Positions 1-14,079 of a stretch of DNA of 63,686 bases are shown one piece after another. The stretch is from the NCBI RefSeq assembly GCF_001580025.1, contig NZ_LSZO01000188.1:1-63686 (forward strand). The letters are read 5' to 3'. This DNA is from Ventosimonas gracilis (lineage in GTDB: Bacteria; Pseudomonadota; Gammaproteobacteria; Pseudomonadales; Pseudomonadaceae). Every line of letters starts with the position of its first letter. Position 1 is the first letter of the stretch. Position numbers and translations under genes: made by a program. The notes beneath the pieces were generated by a model. That model was not told the origin of the DNA. It saw nothing but the letters and a program-made list of their open reading frames with translations, and searched no databases.

Positions 1-1
1 C

Positions 2-445
<444 letters not shown>

Positions 446-464
446 GCACTTGAAATCACCATCA

Positions 465-494
465 CAGGCCGCTATTCTATGCGGCCTGTTTTTT
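465..494 (+). terminator. Intrinsic terminator after tuf
   Basis: A perfect 8-bp stem (CAGGCCGC / GCGGCCTG) with an 8-base loop is followed by six T residues. It separates tuf from the tRNA-Trp gene. It may be leaky, since the distal tRNA-secE-nusG unit has no obvious strong promoter in the 12 bases before the tRNA. Confidence 0.9.
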
Positions 495-506
495 GGTGCG
501 CTTTAC

Positions 507-582
507 AGGTCAGTAGCTCAATCGGCAGAGCGACGGTCTCCAAAACCGTAGGTTGGGGGTTCGATTCCCTCCTGACCTGCCA
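507..582 (+). tRNA. trpT: tRNA-Trp (anticodon CCA)
   Basis: This is a 76-base cloverleaf. The acceptor stem AGGTCAG pairs with CTGACCT, the anticodon at 540-542 is CCA in the loop CTCCAAA, the T-arm contains GTTCGATTC, and the 3' CCA is encoded. It sits between tuf and secE, as in other gammaproteobacteria. Confidence 0.97.
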
Positions 583-624
583 ATTTTTCAATCGGCAATA
601 TTTTATTAAAAAGAGCTTTTCTTG

Positions 625-993
625 ATGATTGCCAAAGCTGAAGGCAAAAAATCTTCCTTGGATACCCTAAAGTGGCTGGCGGTTTTGGCGCTGGTTGTTT
701 TAGGCGTGGTCGGCAATCAATACTTTGCCGCTGAGTCCATTTTGTACCGCGTGATGGGTCTGCTTGCGCTGGCGGCAGTCGCCATACTGGTCGCGTTGCA
801 GACGGTCAAGGGCCGGCAGTTTTTTGAATTGCTTAAAGCGGCTCGTGGCGAAATTCGTAAAGTGGTTTGGCCGACCCGGCAGGAAACCACGCAGACCACA
901 TTGATTGTGGTGGCGGTAGTGCTGGTGGTGGCCTTGCTGCTGTGGGGGCTGGACTCACTGCTGGGTTGGCTCATTTCTTTTGTGATAGGTTGA
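625..993 (+). CDS. secE: Preprotein translocase subunit SecE
   Basis: This is the small subunit of the SecYEG channel in the inner membrane. The product is 122 residues with three hydrophobic segments (about 16-35, 40-60 and 91-115), as in the long proteobacterial SecE. The conserved cytoplasmic motif VVWPTRQET lies just before the third segment. I chose the ATG at 625 over a TTG three bases upstream because an AGAG ribosome-binding site at 612-615 is well spaced for it. The stop is ten bases before nusG, and the two genes form the usual secE-nusG pair. Confidence 0.97.
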   Translation: MIAKAEGKKSSLDTLKWLAVLALVVLGVVGNQYFAAESILYRVMGLLALAAVAILVALQTVKGRQFFELLKAARGEIRKVVWPTRQETTQTTLIVVAVVLVVALLLWGLDSLLGWLISFVIG

Positions 994-1003
994 GGACGTA
1001 AGC

Positions 1004-1540
1004 GTGGCTATGCGTTGGTACGTGGTGCATGCTTACTCGGGTTACGAGAAGCAGGTGATGCGCTCGCTGCATGAGCGGGTGCAGCTTGCCGGTATGGAAG
1101 ATTGCTTCGGCGAGATTTTGGTGCCCACCGAAGAAGTGGTGGAGATGCGCGGTGGGCAAAAGCGTAAAAGCGAGCGCAAATTCTTCCCCGGCTACGTGCT
1201 GGTACAGATGGAAATGACCGAAGCGACTTGGCATTTAATCAAAGACACCCCGCGCGTGCTGGGCTTTATCGGCGGTACGGCGGACAAGCCTGCGCCTATC
1301 ACGGAAAAAGAAGCCCAAGCGATTTTGCGCCGTGTGGCCGACAGCGGCGACAAGCCTAAACCGAAAACCCTGTTTGAGCCGGGTGAAACGGTGCGTGTGG
1401 TCGATGGGCCGTTTGCCGACTTCAACGGTGTGGTTGAAGAGGTCAACTACGATAAAAGCCGTGTGCAGGTTGCCGTCACCATCTTTGGTCGTGCAACGCC
1501 GGTTGAGCTGGAGTTCAGCCAGGTCGAAAAAGTGTCCTGA
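1004..1540 (+). CDS. nusG: Transcription termination/antitermination factor NusG
   Basis: NusG binds RNA polymerase, suppresses pausing and links it to Rho and to the ribosome. The product is 178 residues. The N-terminal NGN domain starts with [13 protein letters not shown], and a C-terminal KOW domain contains [16 protein letters not shown]. The start is GTG at 1004 with a GAGG site at 992-995 overlapping the secE stop region; an ATG at 1010 is an alternative, but GTG matches the family start (M-x-x-R-W-Y). It is followed by a 126-base leader before rplK. Confidence 0.98.
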   Translation: MAMRWYVVHAYSGYEKQVMRSLHERVQLAGMEDCFGEILVPTEEVVEMRGGQKRKSERKFFPGYVLVQMEMTEATWHLIKDTPRVLGFIGGTADKPAPITEKEAQAILRRVADSGDKPKPKTLFEPGETVRVVDGPFADFNGVVEEVNYDKSRVQVAVTIFGRATPVELEFSQVEKVS

Positions 1541-1666
1541 TAGCGAAAAGATCAATACCCGAGAAGCCCAAAGGTTTGTCGGGTTTTGCTGTTTTGCCAG
1601 AGCCTCTGGCGGGCAGCGATGCAACGGGGAGCCGCAAGGCGTTTGCACCCACTTTAGGAGAGCCAA
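1541..1666 (+). promoter_or_regulatory. nusG-rplK intergenic leader (L11 operon leader region)
   Basis: This 126-base spacer contains the hairpin GCCAGAG-C-CTCTGGC at 1596-1610, a purine-rich GGGGAGCCGC stretch near 1626, and a TAGGAG ribosome-binding site just before rplK. In gammaproteobacteria ribosomal protein L1 represses rplKA translation by binding this leader. The exact L1 site is not resolved here, so its placement is inference. Confidence 0.55.
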
Positions 1667-2098
1667 ATGGCAAAGAAAATACAGGCTTACATCAAGCTGC
1701 AAGTCAAGGCCGGGCAGGCCAACCCGTCGCCGCCGGTGGGTCCTGCTTTGGGTCAGCATGGCGTAAATATCATGGAGTTCTGCAAGGCATTTAACGCCAG
1801 AACCCAAGGTATGGAGCCGGGGCTGCCAACGCCCGTGATTATCACCGTCTACAGCGACCGCAGCTTTACTTTTGAAACCAAAAGCACGCCGGCGGCGATT
1901 TTGCTGAAAAAAGCAGCGGGTATCAGCAGTGGTTCGGCGCGCCCGAATACGCAAAAAGTCGGCACTGTCACCCGTGCGCAGCTTGAAGAAATCGCCAAAA
2001 CCAAGCATGCCGACTTGACCGCCGCCGATATGGATGCCGCCGTGCGTACCATTGCCGGTAGCGCCATGAGCATGGGCTTAACCGTGGAGGGCGTGTAA
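1667..2098 (+). CDS. rplK: 50S ribosomal protein L11
   Basis: L11 forms the base of the GTPase-associated centre with 23S rRNA and is a target of trimethylation by PrmA, which is also encoded in this window (31457-32329). The product is 143 residues. It has the N-terminal signature [20 protein letters not shown] and the proline-rich [11 protein letters not shown] motif, and the C-terminal RNA-binding domain contains [13 protein letters not shown]. Its stop abuts the rplA start with no spacer (TAA then ATG), which indicates coupled translation of the L11-L1 pair. Confidence 0.99.
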   Translation: MAKKIQAYIKLQVKAGQANPSPPVGPALGQHGVNIMEFCKAFNARTQGMEPGLPTPVIITVYSDRSFTFETKSTPAAILLKKAAGISSGSARPNTQKVGTVTRAQLEEIAKTKHADLTAADMDAAVRTIAGSAMSMGLTVEGV

Positions 2099-2794
2099 AT
2101 GGCTAAATCCAGCAAACGCAAGCAGGCCATTGCCGCCAAAGTCGAGGCGGGCAAAGCCTACAGCTTTATTGAAGCCGCCCAATTGTTGGCTGAACTGTCC
2201 ACCGTCAAGTTCACCGAATCGGTAGACCTTGCCGTCAACTTGGGGGTTGACCCGCGTAAATCCGACCAAGTGGTGCGCAGCGCTACCGTGCTGCCGCATG
2301 GCACCGGCAAAAGCGTGCGTGTGGCGGTATTCACTCAAGGCGCTAATGCCGAGGCCGCGCTGGCCGCGGGTGCTGATAAAGTCGGTATGGATGAACTGGC
2401 TGCAGAAATGAAAGCCGGTGATTTAAATTACGACGTAGTGATTGCCTCCCCCGATGCCATGCGCGTAGTGGGTCAGCTAGGTCAATTGCTGGGTCCCCGT
2501 GGCCTGATGCCTAACCCTAAAGTCGGCACGGTGACGGCGGATGTCGCAGGCGCGGTTAAAAACGCCAAGGCCGGACAAGTGCGCTACCGCACCAACAAAG
2601 AAGGCATTATCCATACCGCTGTGGGCAAAGTGAGCTTTGAAGCGGACAAGCTTAAAGAGAACGTTGAGGCGCTGCTCTCTGATTTGAAGCGTTTGAAGCC
2701 TGCTTCCTCCAAGGGTATCTACCTTAAGCGTGTCACCTTGAGCAGCACCATGGGGCCGGGTCTGTTGATTGACCAAGCCTCGCTCAATATTTAG
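2099..2794 (+). CDS. rplA: 50S ribosomal protein L1
   Basis: L1 forms the mobile stalk at the ribosomal E site and normally represses its own operon by binding the rplK leader. The product is 231 residues, the usual length. Typical signatures are [12 protein letters not shown] in domain I, the domain II block [15 protein letters not shown], and [13 protein letters not shown]. The gene begins immediately after the rplK stop. After it comes a 180-base L10-type leader before rplJ. Confidence 0.99.
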   Translation: MAKSSKRKQAIAAKVEAGKAYSFIEAAQLLAELSTVKFTESVDLAVNLGVDPRKSDQVVRSATVLPHGTGKSVRVAVFTQGANAEAALAAGADKVGMDELAAEMKAGDLNYDVVIASPDAMRVVGQLGQLLGPRGLMPNPKVGTVTADVAGAVKNAKAGQVRYRTNKEGIIHTAVGKVSFEADKLKENVEALLSDLKRLKPASSKGIYLKRVTLSSTMGPGLLIDQASLNI

Positions 2795-2974
2795 CGAATG
2801 CTCGCCAGAGCGCTCTGGCAAAGAATTGGGGTTCCTGCTTGCGGGAGCCGTCCAAGACCGCAGGCGGCGAAGCCTTAAACGGATGATTGACTTATCCGGC
2901 CTGCGCAGATGGTGCAAAGCACCAAAACCCATCCGGCGCAAGCCCGATGAACTTAACCTAAGCAGGAGAAACCC
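2795..2974 (+). ncRNA. L10 leader (rplJL autoregulatory leader RNA)
   Basis: This 180-base region between rplA and rplJ begins with a perfect 16-base palindrome (GCCAGAGCGCTCTGGC, 2804-2819). Further on are the family-like blocks TCCAAGACCGCAGGCGGC, AACGGATGATTGACTTATCC and CTGCGCAGATGGTGC. These correspond to the leader bound by the L10-(L12)n complex, which represses translation of rplJ and rplL. It ends with a GGAG site before the GTG of rplJ. Confidence 0.85.
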
Positions 2975-3478
2975 GTGGCAATCAAGCTCGAAGACAAAAA
3001 GGCCATAGTCGCTGAAGTCAACGAGGCTGCCCAGACTGCCCTGTCCGCTGTAGTGGCTGATGCCCGTGGTGTGACTGTGGCGGCGATGACTGGACTGCGC
3101 AAAGAAGCTCGCGAAGCCGGTGTGTACGTAAAAGTCGTGCGCAACACTTTGGCGAAAAAAGCGCTCTGCGGCACTTCCTTTGAAGTGTTGGAAGAGGCGT
3201 TTAGAGGCCCTTCTTTGCTCGCCTTTTCCCATGAACATCCCGGCGCTGCCGCGCGGATTTTCAAGGCATTTGCCAAGGGACAGGACAAGTTCGAGATCAA
3301 GCTCGCCGCTTTTGAAGGCAAGCTGATTGCAGCCAACCAAATTGACCTTCTGGCGACGCTGCCGACCTATGACGAAGCCGTTTCGCAGTTGATGAGCGTG
3401 ATCCAAGGAGCCACCAGCAAGCTGGCGCGTACCTTGGCGGCGATTCAGCAACAAAAAGAAGCGACCCAAGCAGCTTAA
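2975..3478 (+). CDS. rplJ: 50S ribosomal protein L10
   Basis: L10 is the stalk base that carries L7/L12 dimers and the translational repressor of its own leader. The product is 167 residues. It has the family N-terminus [15 protein letters not shown], the block [19 protein letters not shown], and a C-terminal helix ([14 protein letters not shown]) where L12 dimers bind. The start is GTG at 2975, supported by a GCAGGAG site. rplL follows after 39 bases. Confidence 0.98.
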   Translation: MAIKLEDKKAIVAEVNEAAQTALSAVVADARGVTVAAMTGLRKEAREAGVYVKVVRNTLAKKALCGTSFEVLEEAFRGPSLLAFSHEHPGAAARIFKAFAKGQDKFEIKLAAFEGKLIAANQIDLLATLPTYDEAVSQLMSVIQGATSKLARTLAAIQQQKEATQAA

Positions 3479-3517
3479 CCTCCATTTTTAACCCCCAATA
3501 TTTTCAGGATTAGACAA

Positions 3518-3886
3518 ATGTCTCTGAGCAACGAAGAAATCATCAATGCCATCGGCGAAATGTCGGTGATGCAAGTCGTCGAACTGATCAAGGCGATGGA
3601 AGAAAAATTCGGCGTCAGCGCCGCCGCTGCCGTAGTGGCAGGCCCTGGCGCTGCGGCTGAAGTGGTCGAGGAGCAGACCGAGTTCACCATCATGCTGCTT
3701 GAAGCCGGCGAGAAGAAAGTCAACGTCATTAAAGCTGTGCGTGAGTTGACCGGCCTTGGCCTGAAAGAAGCCAAAGCCGTGGTCGATGGTGCGCCGGGCG
3801 TGGTTAAAGAAGGCGTTTCCAAAGAAGAAGCGGAAGCGGCCAAAAAATCGTTGGAAGAAGCAGGTGCCAAGGTCGAACTTAAGTAA
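3518..3886 (+). CDS. rplL: 50S ribosomal protein L7/L12
   Basis: This is the multicopy acidic stalk protein that recruits translational GTPases. The product is 122 residues. The N-terminal dimerisation domain is [20 protein letters not shown], followed by an Ala/Gly-rich hinge near residues 36-50. The C-terminal domain contains [20 protein letters not shown] and ends in [10 protein letters not shown]. The attenuator-like hairpin downstream (3932-3960) is expected to reduce read-through into rpoBC, consistent with the high demand for L12. Confidence 0.99.
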   Translation: MSLSNEEIINAIGEMSVMQVVELIKAMEEKFGVSAAAAVVAGPGAAAEVVEEQTEFTIMLLEAGEKKVNVIKAVRELTGLGLKEAKAVVDGAPGVVKEGVSKEEAEAAKKSLEEAGAKVELK

Positions 3887-3931
3887 GTTCAGGCGTTGCA
3901 TTGACAGCTCTCATACGCGTATGAGGCTGGT

Positions 3932-3960
3932 GGCTGGTGGCTTTTGCCACCGGCCTTTTT
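3932..3960 (+). terminator. Attenuator between rplL and rpoB
   Basis: A 10-bp stem (GGCTGGTGGC / GCCACCGGCC, one G-U pair) with a TTTT loop is followed by five T residues. It is preceded by a second palindrome, CTCATACGCGTATGAG (3909-3924), in the place where E. coli carries a partial terminator and an RNase III site. It probably lets only part of the transcripts enter rpoBC. Confidence 0.8.
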
Positions 3961-4102
3961 CCGTTATGGGTGATTTGTCCCCGTGACGGAGGTTTGCCCT
4001 TAATCGAAGGGCAGGGCAGGCGTAAAGCTGCCGAAGGATTTTTCGGGTCGTTGCCAAAAGGGCAGCGCCCAAACAACCAGGTGACCAGGCCGGGGAACGC
4101 TG

Positions 4103-7100
4103 ATGACTTATTCATACACCGAGAAAAAACGAATCCGCAAGGACTTTAGCAAATTGTCGGACGTGATGGAGGTGCCTTACCTGCTCGCCATCCAACTCGA
4201 TTCCTACCGTGAATTTTTGCAACAAGGCCGCCCGCGCGAGCAGCTTAAAGACGCAGGGCTGCACGCGGCGTTCAAATCGGTATTTCCCATTATCAGCAAC
4301 TCCGGCTACGCGGCGCTCGAATATGCTGGCTACCGCCTGGGCGATGCACCGTTTGACGTAAAAGAATGCGTGATGCGCGGCGTAACCTATGCTGCGCCGC
4401 TGCGCGTCAAGCTACGGCTGATTATTTTTGACCGCGACTCGCCGCCCTCCAACAAAGCCATCAAGGACATCAAAGAGCAGGAAGTCTACATGGGCGAAAT
4501 CCCGTTGATGACCGAAAACGGCACCTTTGTCATTAACGGCACCGAGCGCGTGGTGGTTTCCCAGTTGCACCGCTCGCCGGGCGTGTTCTTTGACCACGAC
4601 CGCGGCAAAACCCACAGTTCCGGCAAGCTGCTCTATTCGGCGCGGATTATTCCCTACCGCGGCTCTTGGCTGGATTTTGAGTTCGATGCCAAAGATGCGG
4701 TCTTTGTGCGTATCGACCGTCGTCGCAAACTGCCCGCGACCGTATTGCTGCGTGCCTTAGGCTACGGTACCGAGGACATCCTCGACCTGTTCTACGACAA
4801 AAACCTGTTTGAAATCAATGAAGACGGCACACTGCAACTGGAACTTGTGCCGCAGCGTCTGCGTGGTGAAATTGCCGCCTTTGAAATCCGTGACGGCAAA
4901 GGCAAGGTCATTGTTGAACAAGGCCGCAGGATTACCGCGCGGCACGTCAACCTGATTGACAAAGCCGGCATTAAAACCCTGCAAGTGCCGCAGGAATACC
5001 TGGTAGGTCGGCTGACCGCGCGCACGGTGATTGACCCTGCGAGCGGCGAAGTGCTGGCACCGGTCAACAGCGAGCTGAGCGCTGATGCGCTGGAAAAAAT
5101 CGTTCAGGCCAAAGTGGTCAAGCTGGAAACGCTCTACACCAACGATATTGACTGCGGCCCGTTTATCGCCGATACCTTGCGCATCGATAGCACCAGCAAT
5201 GCGCTGGAAGCCTTGGTTGAGATTTACCGCGTGATGCGCCCGGGCGAGCCGCCGACCAAGGACTCTTCGGAAACCCTGTTTAACAACCTGTTCTTCAGTG
5301 CCGAACGCTATGACCTGTCCGCCGTCGGACGGATGAAATTCAACCGCCGCATTGGCCGCGAAGAAGTCACCGGCAGTGGCGTGCTGAATAAAGAAGACAT
5401 CATCGAAGTGCTGAAAACACTGGTCGATATTCGTAACGGCAAAGGCATAGTGGACGACATCGACCACCTCGGCAACCGCCGCGTGCGCTGCGTCGGCGAG
5501 ATGGCGGAAAACCAGTTCCGCATCGGCCTCGTGCGCGTTGAGCGGGCGGTCAAAGAGCGCTTATCGATGGCCGAAAGCGAGGGACTGATGCCGCAAGACT
5601 TGATTAACGCCAAGCCGGTCGCGGCGGCGGTCAAAGAGTTCTTCGGCTCCAGCCAGCTCTCGCAGTTTATGGACCAGAACAACCCGCTGTCGGAAATCAC
5701 CCACAAGCGCCGCGTTTCCGCACTGGGGCCGGGCGGCCTTACCCGCGAACGTGCAGGCTTTGAGGTACGTGACGTGCACCCGACCCATTACGGACGCGTC
5801 TGCCCGATTGAAACGCCGGAAGGGCCTAACATCGGCCTGATCAACTCGCTGGCCGCCTACGCGCGTACCAACAGCTACGGCTTTTTGGAAAGCCCGTACC
5901 GCGTGGTCAAAGAAGGCGTAGTGACGGATGAAATCGTCTACCTGTCGGCGATTGAAGAAGCCGACCACGTGATTGCCCAGGCTTCTGCTGCCATGAACAG
6001 CAAAAACGAGCTGACCGATGCACTGGTCGCCGTGCGCCACATGAACGAATTTACCGTCAAAGCGCCGCAAGACGTGACGCTGATGGACGTCTCGCCCAAG
6101 CAGGTGGTTTCCGTTGCCGCCTCCTTAATCCCGTTCCTCGAACACGACGACGCCAACCGTGCGCTGATGGGTTCGAACATGCAGCGCCAGGCGGTGCCGA
6201 CCTTACGCGCCGACAAGCCACTGGTCGGCACCGGCATGGAGCGCAACGTGGCACGCGATTCCGGTGTGTGCGTAGTGGCAAGGCGTGGCGGGATTATTGA
6301 TTCGGTCGATGCCAGCCGCGTGGTGGTGCGCGTGTCCGATGCCGAGATGCAAAGCGACGAGGCCGGGGTAGACATCTACAACCTGACCAAATACACCCGC
6401 TCCAACCAGAACACCTGCATCAACCAGCGTCCTCTGGTGCGCAAGGGCGATGTGGTCGCACGCGGCGACATTCTCGCCGACGGGCCTTCCACCGACATGG
6501 GCGAACTCGCGCTGGGGCAAAACATGCGCGTCGCCTTTATGCCGTGGAACGGTTACAACTTCGAAGACTCCATCTTATTGTCTGAGCGCGTGGTGCAAGA
6601 AGACCGCTTCACCACCATCCACATTCAGGAACTCACCTGTGTGGCGCGTGATACCAAGCTGGGCAGCGAGGACATCACCGCCGATATTCCAAACGTCGGC
6701 GAAGCGGCGCTGAACAAGCTCGACCAGGCCGGCATTATCTATGTGGGTGCAGAAGTGCAGCCGGGCGATATTCTGGTCGGCAAGGTCACGCCCAAGGGCG
6801 AAACCCAATTAACGCCGGAAGAAAAACTGCTGCGGGCGATTTTCGGCGAGAAAGCCAGCGACGTAAAAGACACTTCCCTGCGCGTGCCGACCGGCACCAA
6901 AGGCACGGTCATTGACGTACAGGTCTTTACCCGCGATGGCCTTGAGCGCGACTCGCGTGCGCTGTCGATTGAGCGCGAGCAACTCAATCAAATCCGCAAA
7001 GATCTCAACGAGGAATACCGTATCGTTGAAGGCGCCACCATCGAGCGGCTGCGCCTTGCCTTGACCGATGCCGAGGTGGTTGGCGGCGCAGGCTTTAAAA

Positions 7101-8185
7101 AAGGTGCCAAACTCACCGCCTATCACCTTGCCAATCTTGATCGCAGCGAATGGTTCAACCTGCGTCTGGCCGATGACGCGCTCAATGACCTGCTCGAACA
7201 AGCCCAAGCCCGGCTTGCCGAACGCCGTCAAATGCTGGACGACCGCTTTGAAGAGAAAAAACGCAAGCTGCAACAGGGCGACGACCTGGCGCCGGGCGTT
7301 TTAAAAATCGTCAAGGTCTACCTTGCCATCAAGCGCCGTATCCAACCGGGCGACAAAATGGCCGGACGGCACGGTAACAAGGGTGTGGTCTCGATCATCA
7401 TGCCGGTCGAAGACATGCCGCACGATGAAAACGGCGTGCCGGTGGACATCGTGCTAAACCCCTTGGGCGTGCCTTCGCGTATGAACGTCGGGCAAATCCT
7501 GGAGGCTCACCTGGGGCTTGCGGCCAAAGGCTTGGGCGAGAAAATTCAGGCCATGCTTGAAGAGCAAGCCAAGGTTTCCGAAATCCGCAAACTCTTTACC
7601 GAAATTTACAACAGCGGCAGCCCGCGCAAGGAAGACCTGCGCTCGCTATCGGATAAAGAGGTTTTGGAACTGGCGGAAAACTTAAAAGCCGGTGTGCCGA
7701 TGGCAACGCCCGTGTTCGACGGTGCCAAGGAAGAAGAAATCCGCCGCATGCTGAATCTCGCGGGCCTGCCGGAAAGCGGCCAGATGCGCCTGATTGACGG
7801 GCGCACCGGCGATGCCTTCGAGCGCAAAGTCACCGTAGGCTACATGTACATGCTCAAACTCAACCACTTGGTCGATGACAAGATGCATGCGCGTTCCACT
7901 GGCTCGTACAGCTTGGTCACGCAGCAACCGCTGGGCGGCAAGGCGCAATTCGGCGGCCAGCGTTTTGGTGAGATGGAAGTCTGGGCGCTGGAAGCCTACG
8001 GCGCGTCCTACACCCTGCAAGAAATGCTGACGGTGAAATCCGACGACGTGAACGGCAGAACGCGCATGTACAAAAACATCGTGGACAGCGATCACCGCAT
8101 GGAGCCTGGCATGCCCGAATCCTTCAACGTACTGGTCAAAGAAATCCGCTCGCTCGGCATTGATATTGACCTCGAAACCGAATAA
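4103..8185 (+). CDS. rpoB: DNA-directed RNA polymerase subunit beta
   Basis: This is the catalytic beta subunit of RNA polymerase. The product is 1360 residues, close to the 1357 expected for Pseudomonas. The rifampicin pocket region (encoded about 5645-5740) has the wild-type [20 protein letters not shown] arrangement with a normal Asp, His and Ser at the common resistance positions. The catalytic-site block [15 protein letters not shown] and the terminal [12 protein letters not shown] are present. The ATG at 4103 is followed by [15 protein letters not shown], the expected N-terminus (M-T-Y). rpoC starts 65 bases downstream. Confidence 0.99.
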   Translation: MTYSYTEKKRIRKDFSKLSDVMEVPYLLAIQLDSYREFLQQGRPREQLKDAGLHAAFKSVFPIISNSGYAALEYAGYRLGDAPFDVKECVMRGVTYAAPLRVKLRLIIFDRDSPPSNKAIKDIKEQEVYMGEIPLMTENGTFVINGTERVVVSQLHRSPGVFFDHDRGKTHSSGKLLYSARIIPYRGSWLDFEFDAKDAVFVRIDRRRKLPATVLLRALGYGTEDILDLFYDKNLFEINEDGTLQLELVPQRLRGEIAAFEIRDGKGKVIVEQGRRITARHVNLIDKAGIKTLQVPQEYLVGRLTARTVIDPASGEVLAPVNSELSADALEKIVQAKVVKLETLYTNDIDCGPFIADTLRIDSTSNALEALVEIYRVMRPGEPPTKDSSETLFNNLFFSAERYDLSAVGRMKFNRRIGREEVTGSGVLNKEDIIEVLKTLVDIRNGKGIVDDIDHLGNRRVRCVGEMAENQFRIGLVRVERAVKERLSMAESEGLMPQDLINAKPVAAAVKEFFGSSQLSQFMDQNNPLSEITHKRRVSALGPGGLTRERAGFEVRDVHPTHYGRVCPIETPEGPNIGLINSLAAYARTNSYGFLESPYRVVKEGVVTDEIVYLSAIEEADHVIAQASAAMNSKNELTDALVAVRHMNEFTVKAPQDVTLMDVSPKQVVSVAASLIPFLEHDDANRALMGSNMQRQAVPTLRADKPLVGTGMERNVARDSGVCVVARRGGIIDSVDASRVVVRVSDAEMQSDEAGVDIYNLTKYTRSNQNTCINQRPLVRKGDVVARGDILADGPSTDMGELALGQNMRVAFMPWNGYNFEDSILLSERVVQEDRFTTIHIQELTCVARDTKLGSEDITADIPNVGEAALNKLDQAGIIYVGAEVQPGDILVGKVTPKGETQLTPEEKLLRAIFGEKASDVKDTSLRVPTGTKGTVIDVQVFTRDGLERDSRALSIEREQLNQIRKDLNEEYRIVEGATIERLRLALTDAEVVGGAGFKKGAKLTAYHLANLDRSEWFNLRLADDALNDLLEQAQARLAERRQMLDDRFEEKKRKLQQGDDLAPGVLKIVKVYLAIKRRIQPGDKMAGRHGNKGVVSIIMPVEDMPHDENGVPVDIVLNPLGVPSRMNVGQILEAHLGLAAKGLGEKIQAMLEEQAKVSEIRKLFTEIYNSGSPRKEDLRSLSDKEVLELAENLKAGVPMATPVFDGAKEEEIRRMLNLAGLPESGQMRLIDGRTGDAFERKVTVGYMYMLKLNHLVDDKMHARSTGSYSLVTQQPLGGKAQFGGQRFGEMEVWALEAYGASYTLQEMLTVKSDDVNGRTRMYKNIVDSDHRMEPGMPESFNVLVKEIRSLGIDIDLETE

Positions 8186-8250
8186 CCGCGACCGGCAACC
8201 TAAACCTGCGCTGCACGCGCTGAGCGTGCGGCCTTTCAGGAGGAAAGACC

Positions 8251-12444
<4,194 letters not shown>

Positions 12445-12460
12445 GGACGGAAGGTTCAAT

Positions 12461-12491
12461 AAAAAAGCCACTGCATTGCAGTGGCTTTTTT
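12461..12491. terminator. Bidirectional terminator shared by rpoC and the toxin gene
   Basis: A perfect inverted repeat (GCCACTGCA-T-TGCAGTGGC, 12467-12485) is flanked by six A on the left and six T on the right, so it works in both directions. It ends rpoC on the plus strand. On the minus strand it overlaps the stop codon of the RelE-like toxin gene. Confidence 0.93.
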
Positions 12492-12759
12492 ATCGGTATA
12501 CGTCGCGCCGGTTGCCGATGCGAACAACGAGGATGCGTAAGGCGTCGTCCTCGATGCTGCTGATGATGCGGTAATCCCCGACGCGGTATTTCCAATAGAT
12601 GCCAAGGCGCGAACCCTTGAGGGATTCACCGATGCTGCGTGGATCGTCCAGCGGGGCCACGCGCTCATGCAGAAATGACAAGACACGCCGGGCAATTTGT
12701 GGGTCAAGCTGGTCAAGGTTTTTTTGAGCCAGCGACGAAAGCTCAACCTTCCATACCAT
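12490..12759 (-). CDS. RelE/ParE-family toxin of a type II toxin-antitoxin pair
   Basis: The product is 89 residues with the RelE superfamily pattern: an N-terminal strand (VWKVELSSLAQKNLDQL), the helix-turn segment SLKGSRLGIYWKYRVGDYRII, and the C-terminal LRILVVRIGNRRDVY. RelE-like toxins cleave mRNA in the ribosome or, in ParE relatives, poison gyrase; the sequence alone does not say which. It overlaps the upstream antitoxin gene by 17 bases, the usual coupled arrangement. The stop lies inside the terminator shared with rpoC, so the pair is tightly packed against rpoC. Confidence 0.9.
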   Translation of the reverse strand: MVWKVELSSLAQKNLDQLDPQIARRVLSFLHERVAPLDDPRSIGESLKGSRLGIYWKYRVGDYRIISSIEDDALRILVVRIGNRRDVYR

Positions 12760-12970
12760 AGCGTTTCATCACTTCTTCAAGTGGTACGGTTTGCGACTTG
12801 CCAGAGCGGATGGCTTCAAGCTCGCGCTCGGCCAAGTACAAATCTTCAAGGTCTTCCAGATGTTCGGTAATCGCTTCTGTAATGTAAAAGGACTTTGTTC
12901 GTCCGGTTCGTGCCGCCAAGCTTTTCAGCCTGCCTTCCACGTCGCTAGGCAGTCGAATCGAAAGCGCCAT
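12743..12970 (-). CDS. Ribbon-helix-helix antitoxin (RelB-like)
   Basis: The product is 75 residues. The N-terminus ALSIRLPSDVEGRLKSLAAR followed by TGRTKSFYITEAITEHLEDL is a typical MetJ/Arc/CopG ribbon-helix-helix DNA-binding domain. The acidic C-terminal part (ELEAIRSGKSQTVPLEEVM) would wrap the toxin. It is the first gene of the pair and overlaps the toxin gene. A short inverted repeat upstream (12995-13006) is a likely operator for autorepression by the toxin-antitoxin complex. Confidence 0.9.
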   Translation of the reverse strand: MALSIRLPSDVEGRLKSLAARTGRTKSFYITEAITEHLEDLEDLYLAERELEAIRSGKSQTVPLEEVMKRYGMEG

Positions 12971-12994
12971 AGCTATTGCTCCTTTGGCTGATGT

Positions 12995-13006
12995 GATACA
13001 AGTATC
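12995..13006. promoter_or_regulatory. Candidate operator of the first toxin-antitoxin pair
   Basis: The inverted repeat GATAC-AA-GTATC lies 25 bases upstream of the antitoxin start, the right place for an RHH-type operator. The adjoining ten bases AGTATCGTGC (13001-13010) also occur upstream of the second toxin-antitoxin pair (22121-22130). Confidence 0.45.
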
Positions 13007-13053
13007 GTGCAGACCCGCTCAGCGCGCAAGCCCTGTCCTTATCCCTTTTCCTT

Positions 13054-14079
13054 CTACAGCCTTGGCGCGGGGACTTGTTCGAGCAGTGAGGCCAGCACTT
13101 GGTCGGCGGATAAGCCTTCAATATCCAGTTCTGGCGACAGCCGCACGCGGTGGCGCAGTACGGCGGGAGCGCAGGCTTTGATGTCGTCCGGCAAGACAAA
13201 GTCGCCGCCGCGCAAAAGGGCGCGGGCGCGGCCACAGCAGACCAGCGCAATCGAGGCGCGAGGCCCTGCGCCGAGCAAAAGCCCCGGCCAACTGCGCGTG
13301 GCGCGGGCAATGCGCACGGCGTAGTCCATCACTTGCTCATCCAGCGGCATCTGGCTTGCGATTTGTTGCAGGGTGATCAGGTCGCTCGCTTGCAAAATGG
13401 CTGTCTGTTCGGTGACTTCAAGCATGTCGGCTTTGGCCGAACGGGTCACTTGCTGCACCATTTGCAATTCGCCCGCCGCATCGGGGTAGTCCATTTGCAG
13501 TTTGAGCATAAAGCGGTCGAGTTCGGCCTCGGGCAGTGGGTAGGTGCCTTCTTGTTCGATCGGGTTTTGCGTGGCCAATACCATAAAGGGTTGTGGCACG
13601 GGCAAGGCGCGGCCTTCAAGGGTGACTTGGTGCTCTTGCATGACTTCGAGCAGTGCGGCTTGAGTTTTTGCCGGCGCGCGGTTGATTTCATCGGCGAGCA
13701 GCAGGTTGGTAAATACCGGCCCTTTGCGCAGTTTGAACTCGCCGCTTTGGTTGTCGTAGACGGCGTGGCCGGTGACGTCGCTGGGCATCAGGTCGGGGGT
13801 GAACTGTATCCGCGCAAACGCGCCGCCAATCGCCCGCGCCAGGGCGCGAACCAGCAAGGTTTTGCCGAGGCCGGGTACGCCTTCGAGCAACACATGACCC
13901 GCGGCCAGTAGCGCTGTTAATACATCGTTAATAACCGCGCTTTGGCCGATCAGGCTTTGCTCAAGGTTTTGTTTGAGTGCACTCACCACTAATGCGGCGC
14001 GCTGGCGGGCGGCGCCGGGTTCGTCAAAGGATTTCTTCAAATCGATAGCGGGTGGATTAAGGTCGGACGTGGTGTTCAT
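13054..14079 (-). CDS. MoxR-family AAA+ ATPase
   Basis: The product is 341 residues. MoxR ATPases act as chaperones that help assemble or activate partner proteins. The Walker A motif GVPGLGKT is at residues 67-74 and Walker B ends at Asp130-Glu131 ([10 protein letters not shown]). The sensor region [22 protein letters not shown] is split over residues typical for MoxR. The start overlaps the stop of the upstream DUF4350 gene by four bases (ATGA). It is the last gene of the operon; the DUF58/von Willebrand-like partner that usually follows moxR is absent and the toxin-antitoxin pair begins 84 bases further on. Confidence 0.93.
   Translation of the reverse strand: MNTTSDLNPPAIDLKKSFDEPGAARQRAALVVSALKQNLEQSLIGQSAVINDVLTALLAAGHVLLEGVPGLGKTLLVRALARAIGGAFARIQFTPDLMPSDVTGHAVYDNQSGEFKLRKGPVFTNLLLADEINRAPAKTQAALLEVMQEHQVTLEGRALPVPQPFMVLATQNPIEQEGTYPLPEAELDRFMLKLQMDYPDAAGELQMVQQVTRSAKADMLEVTEQTAILQASDLITLQQIASQMPLDEQVMDYAVRIARATRSWPGLLLGAGPRASIALVCCGRARALLRGGDFVLPDDIKACAPAVLRHRVRLSPELDIEGLSADQVLASLLEQVPAPRL

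Noticed and set aside
2477-3469. Long antisense open frame (330 codons) across rplA-rplJ
   Set aside because: It lies opposite ribosomal protein genes of certain identity, has no recognisable protein features and spans the L10 leader; it is a by-product of GC-rich codon use.
4757-5467. Antisense open frame of 236 codons in rpoB
   Set aside because: It mirrors rpoB codons; no start signal and no family resemblance.
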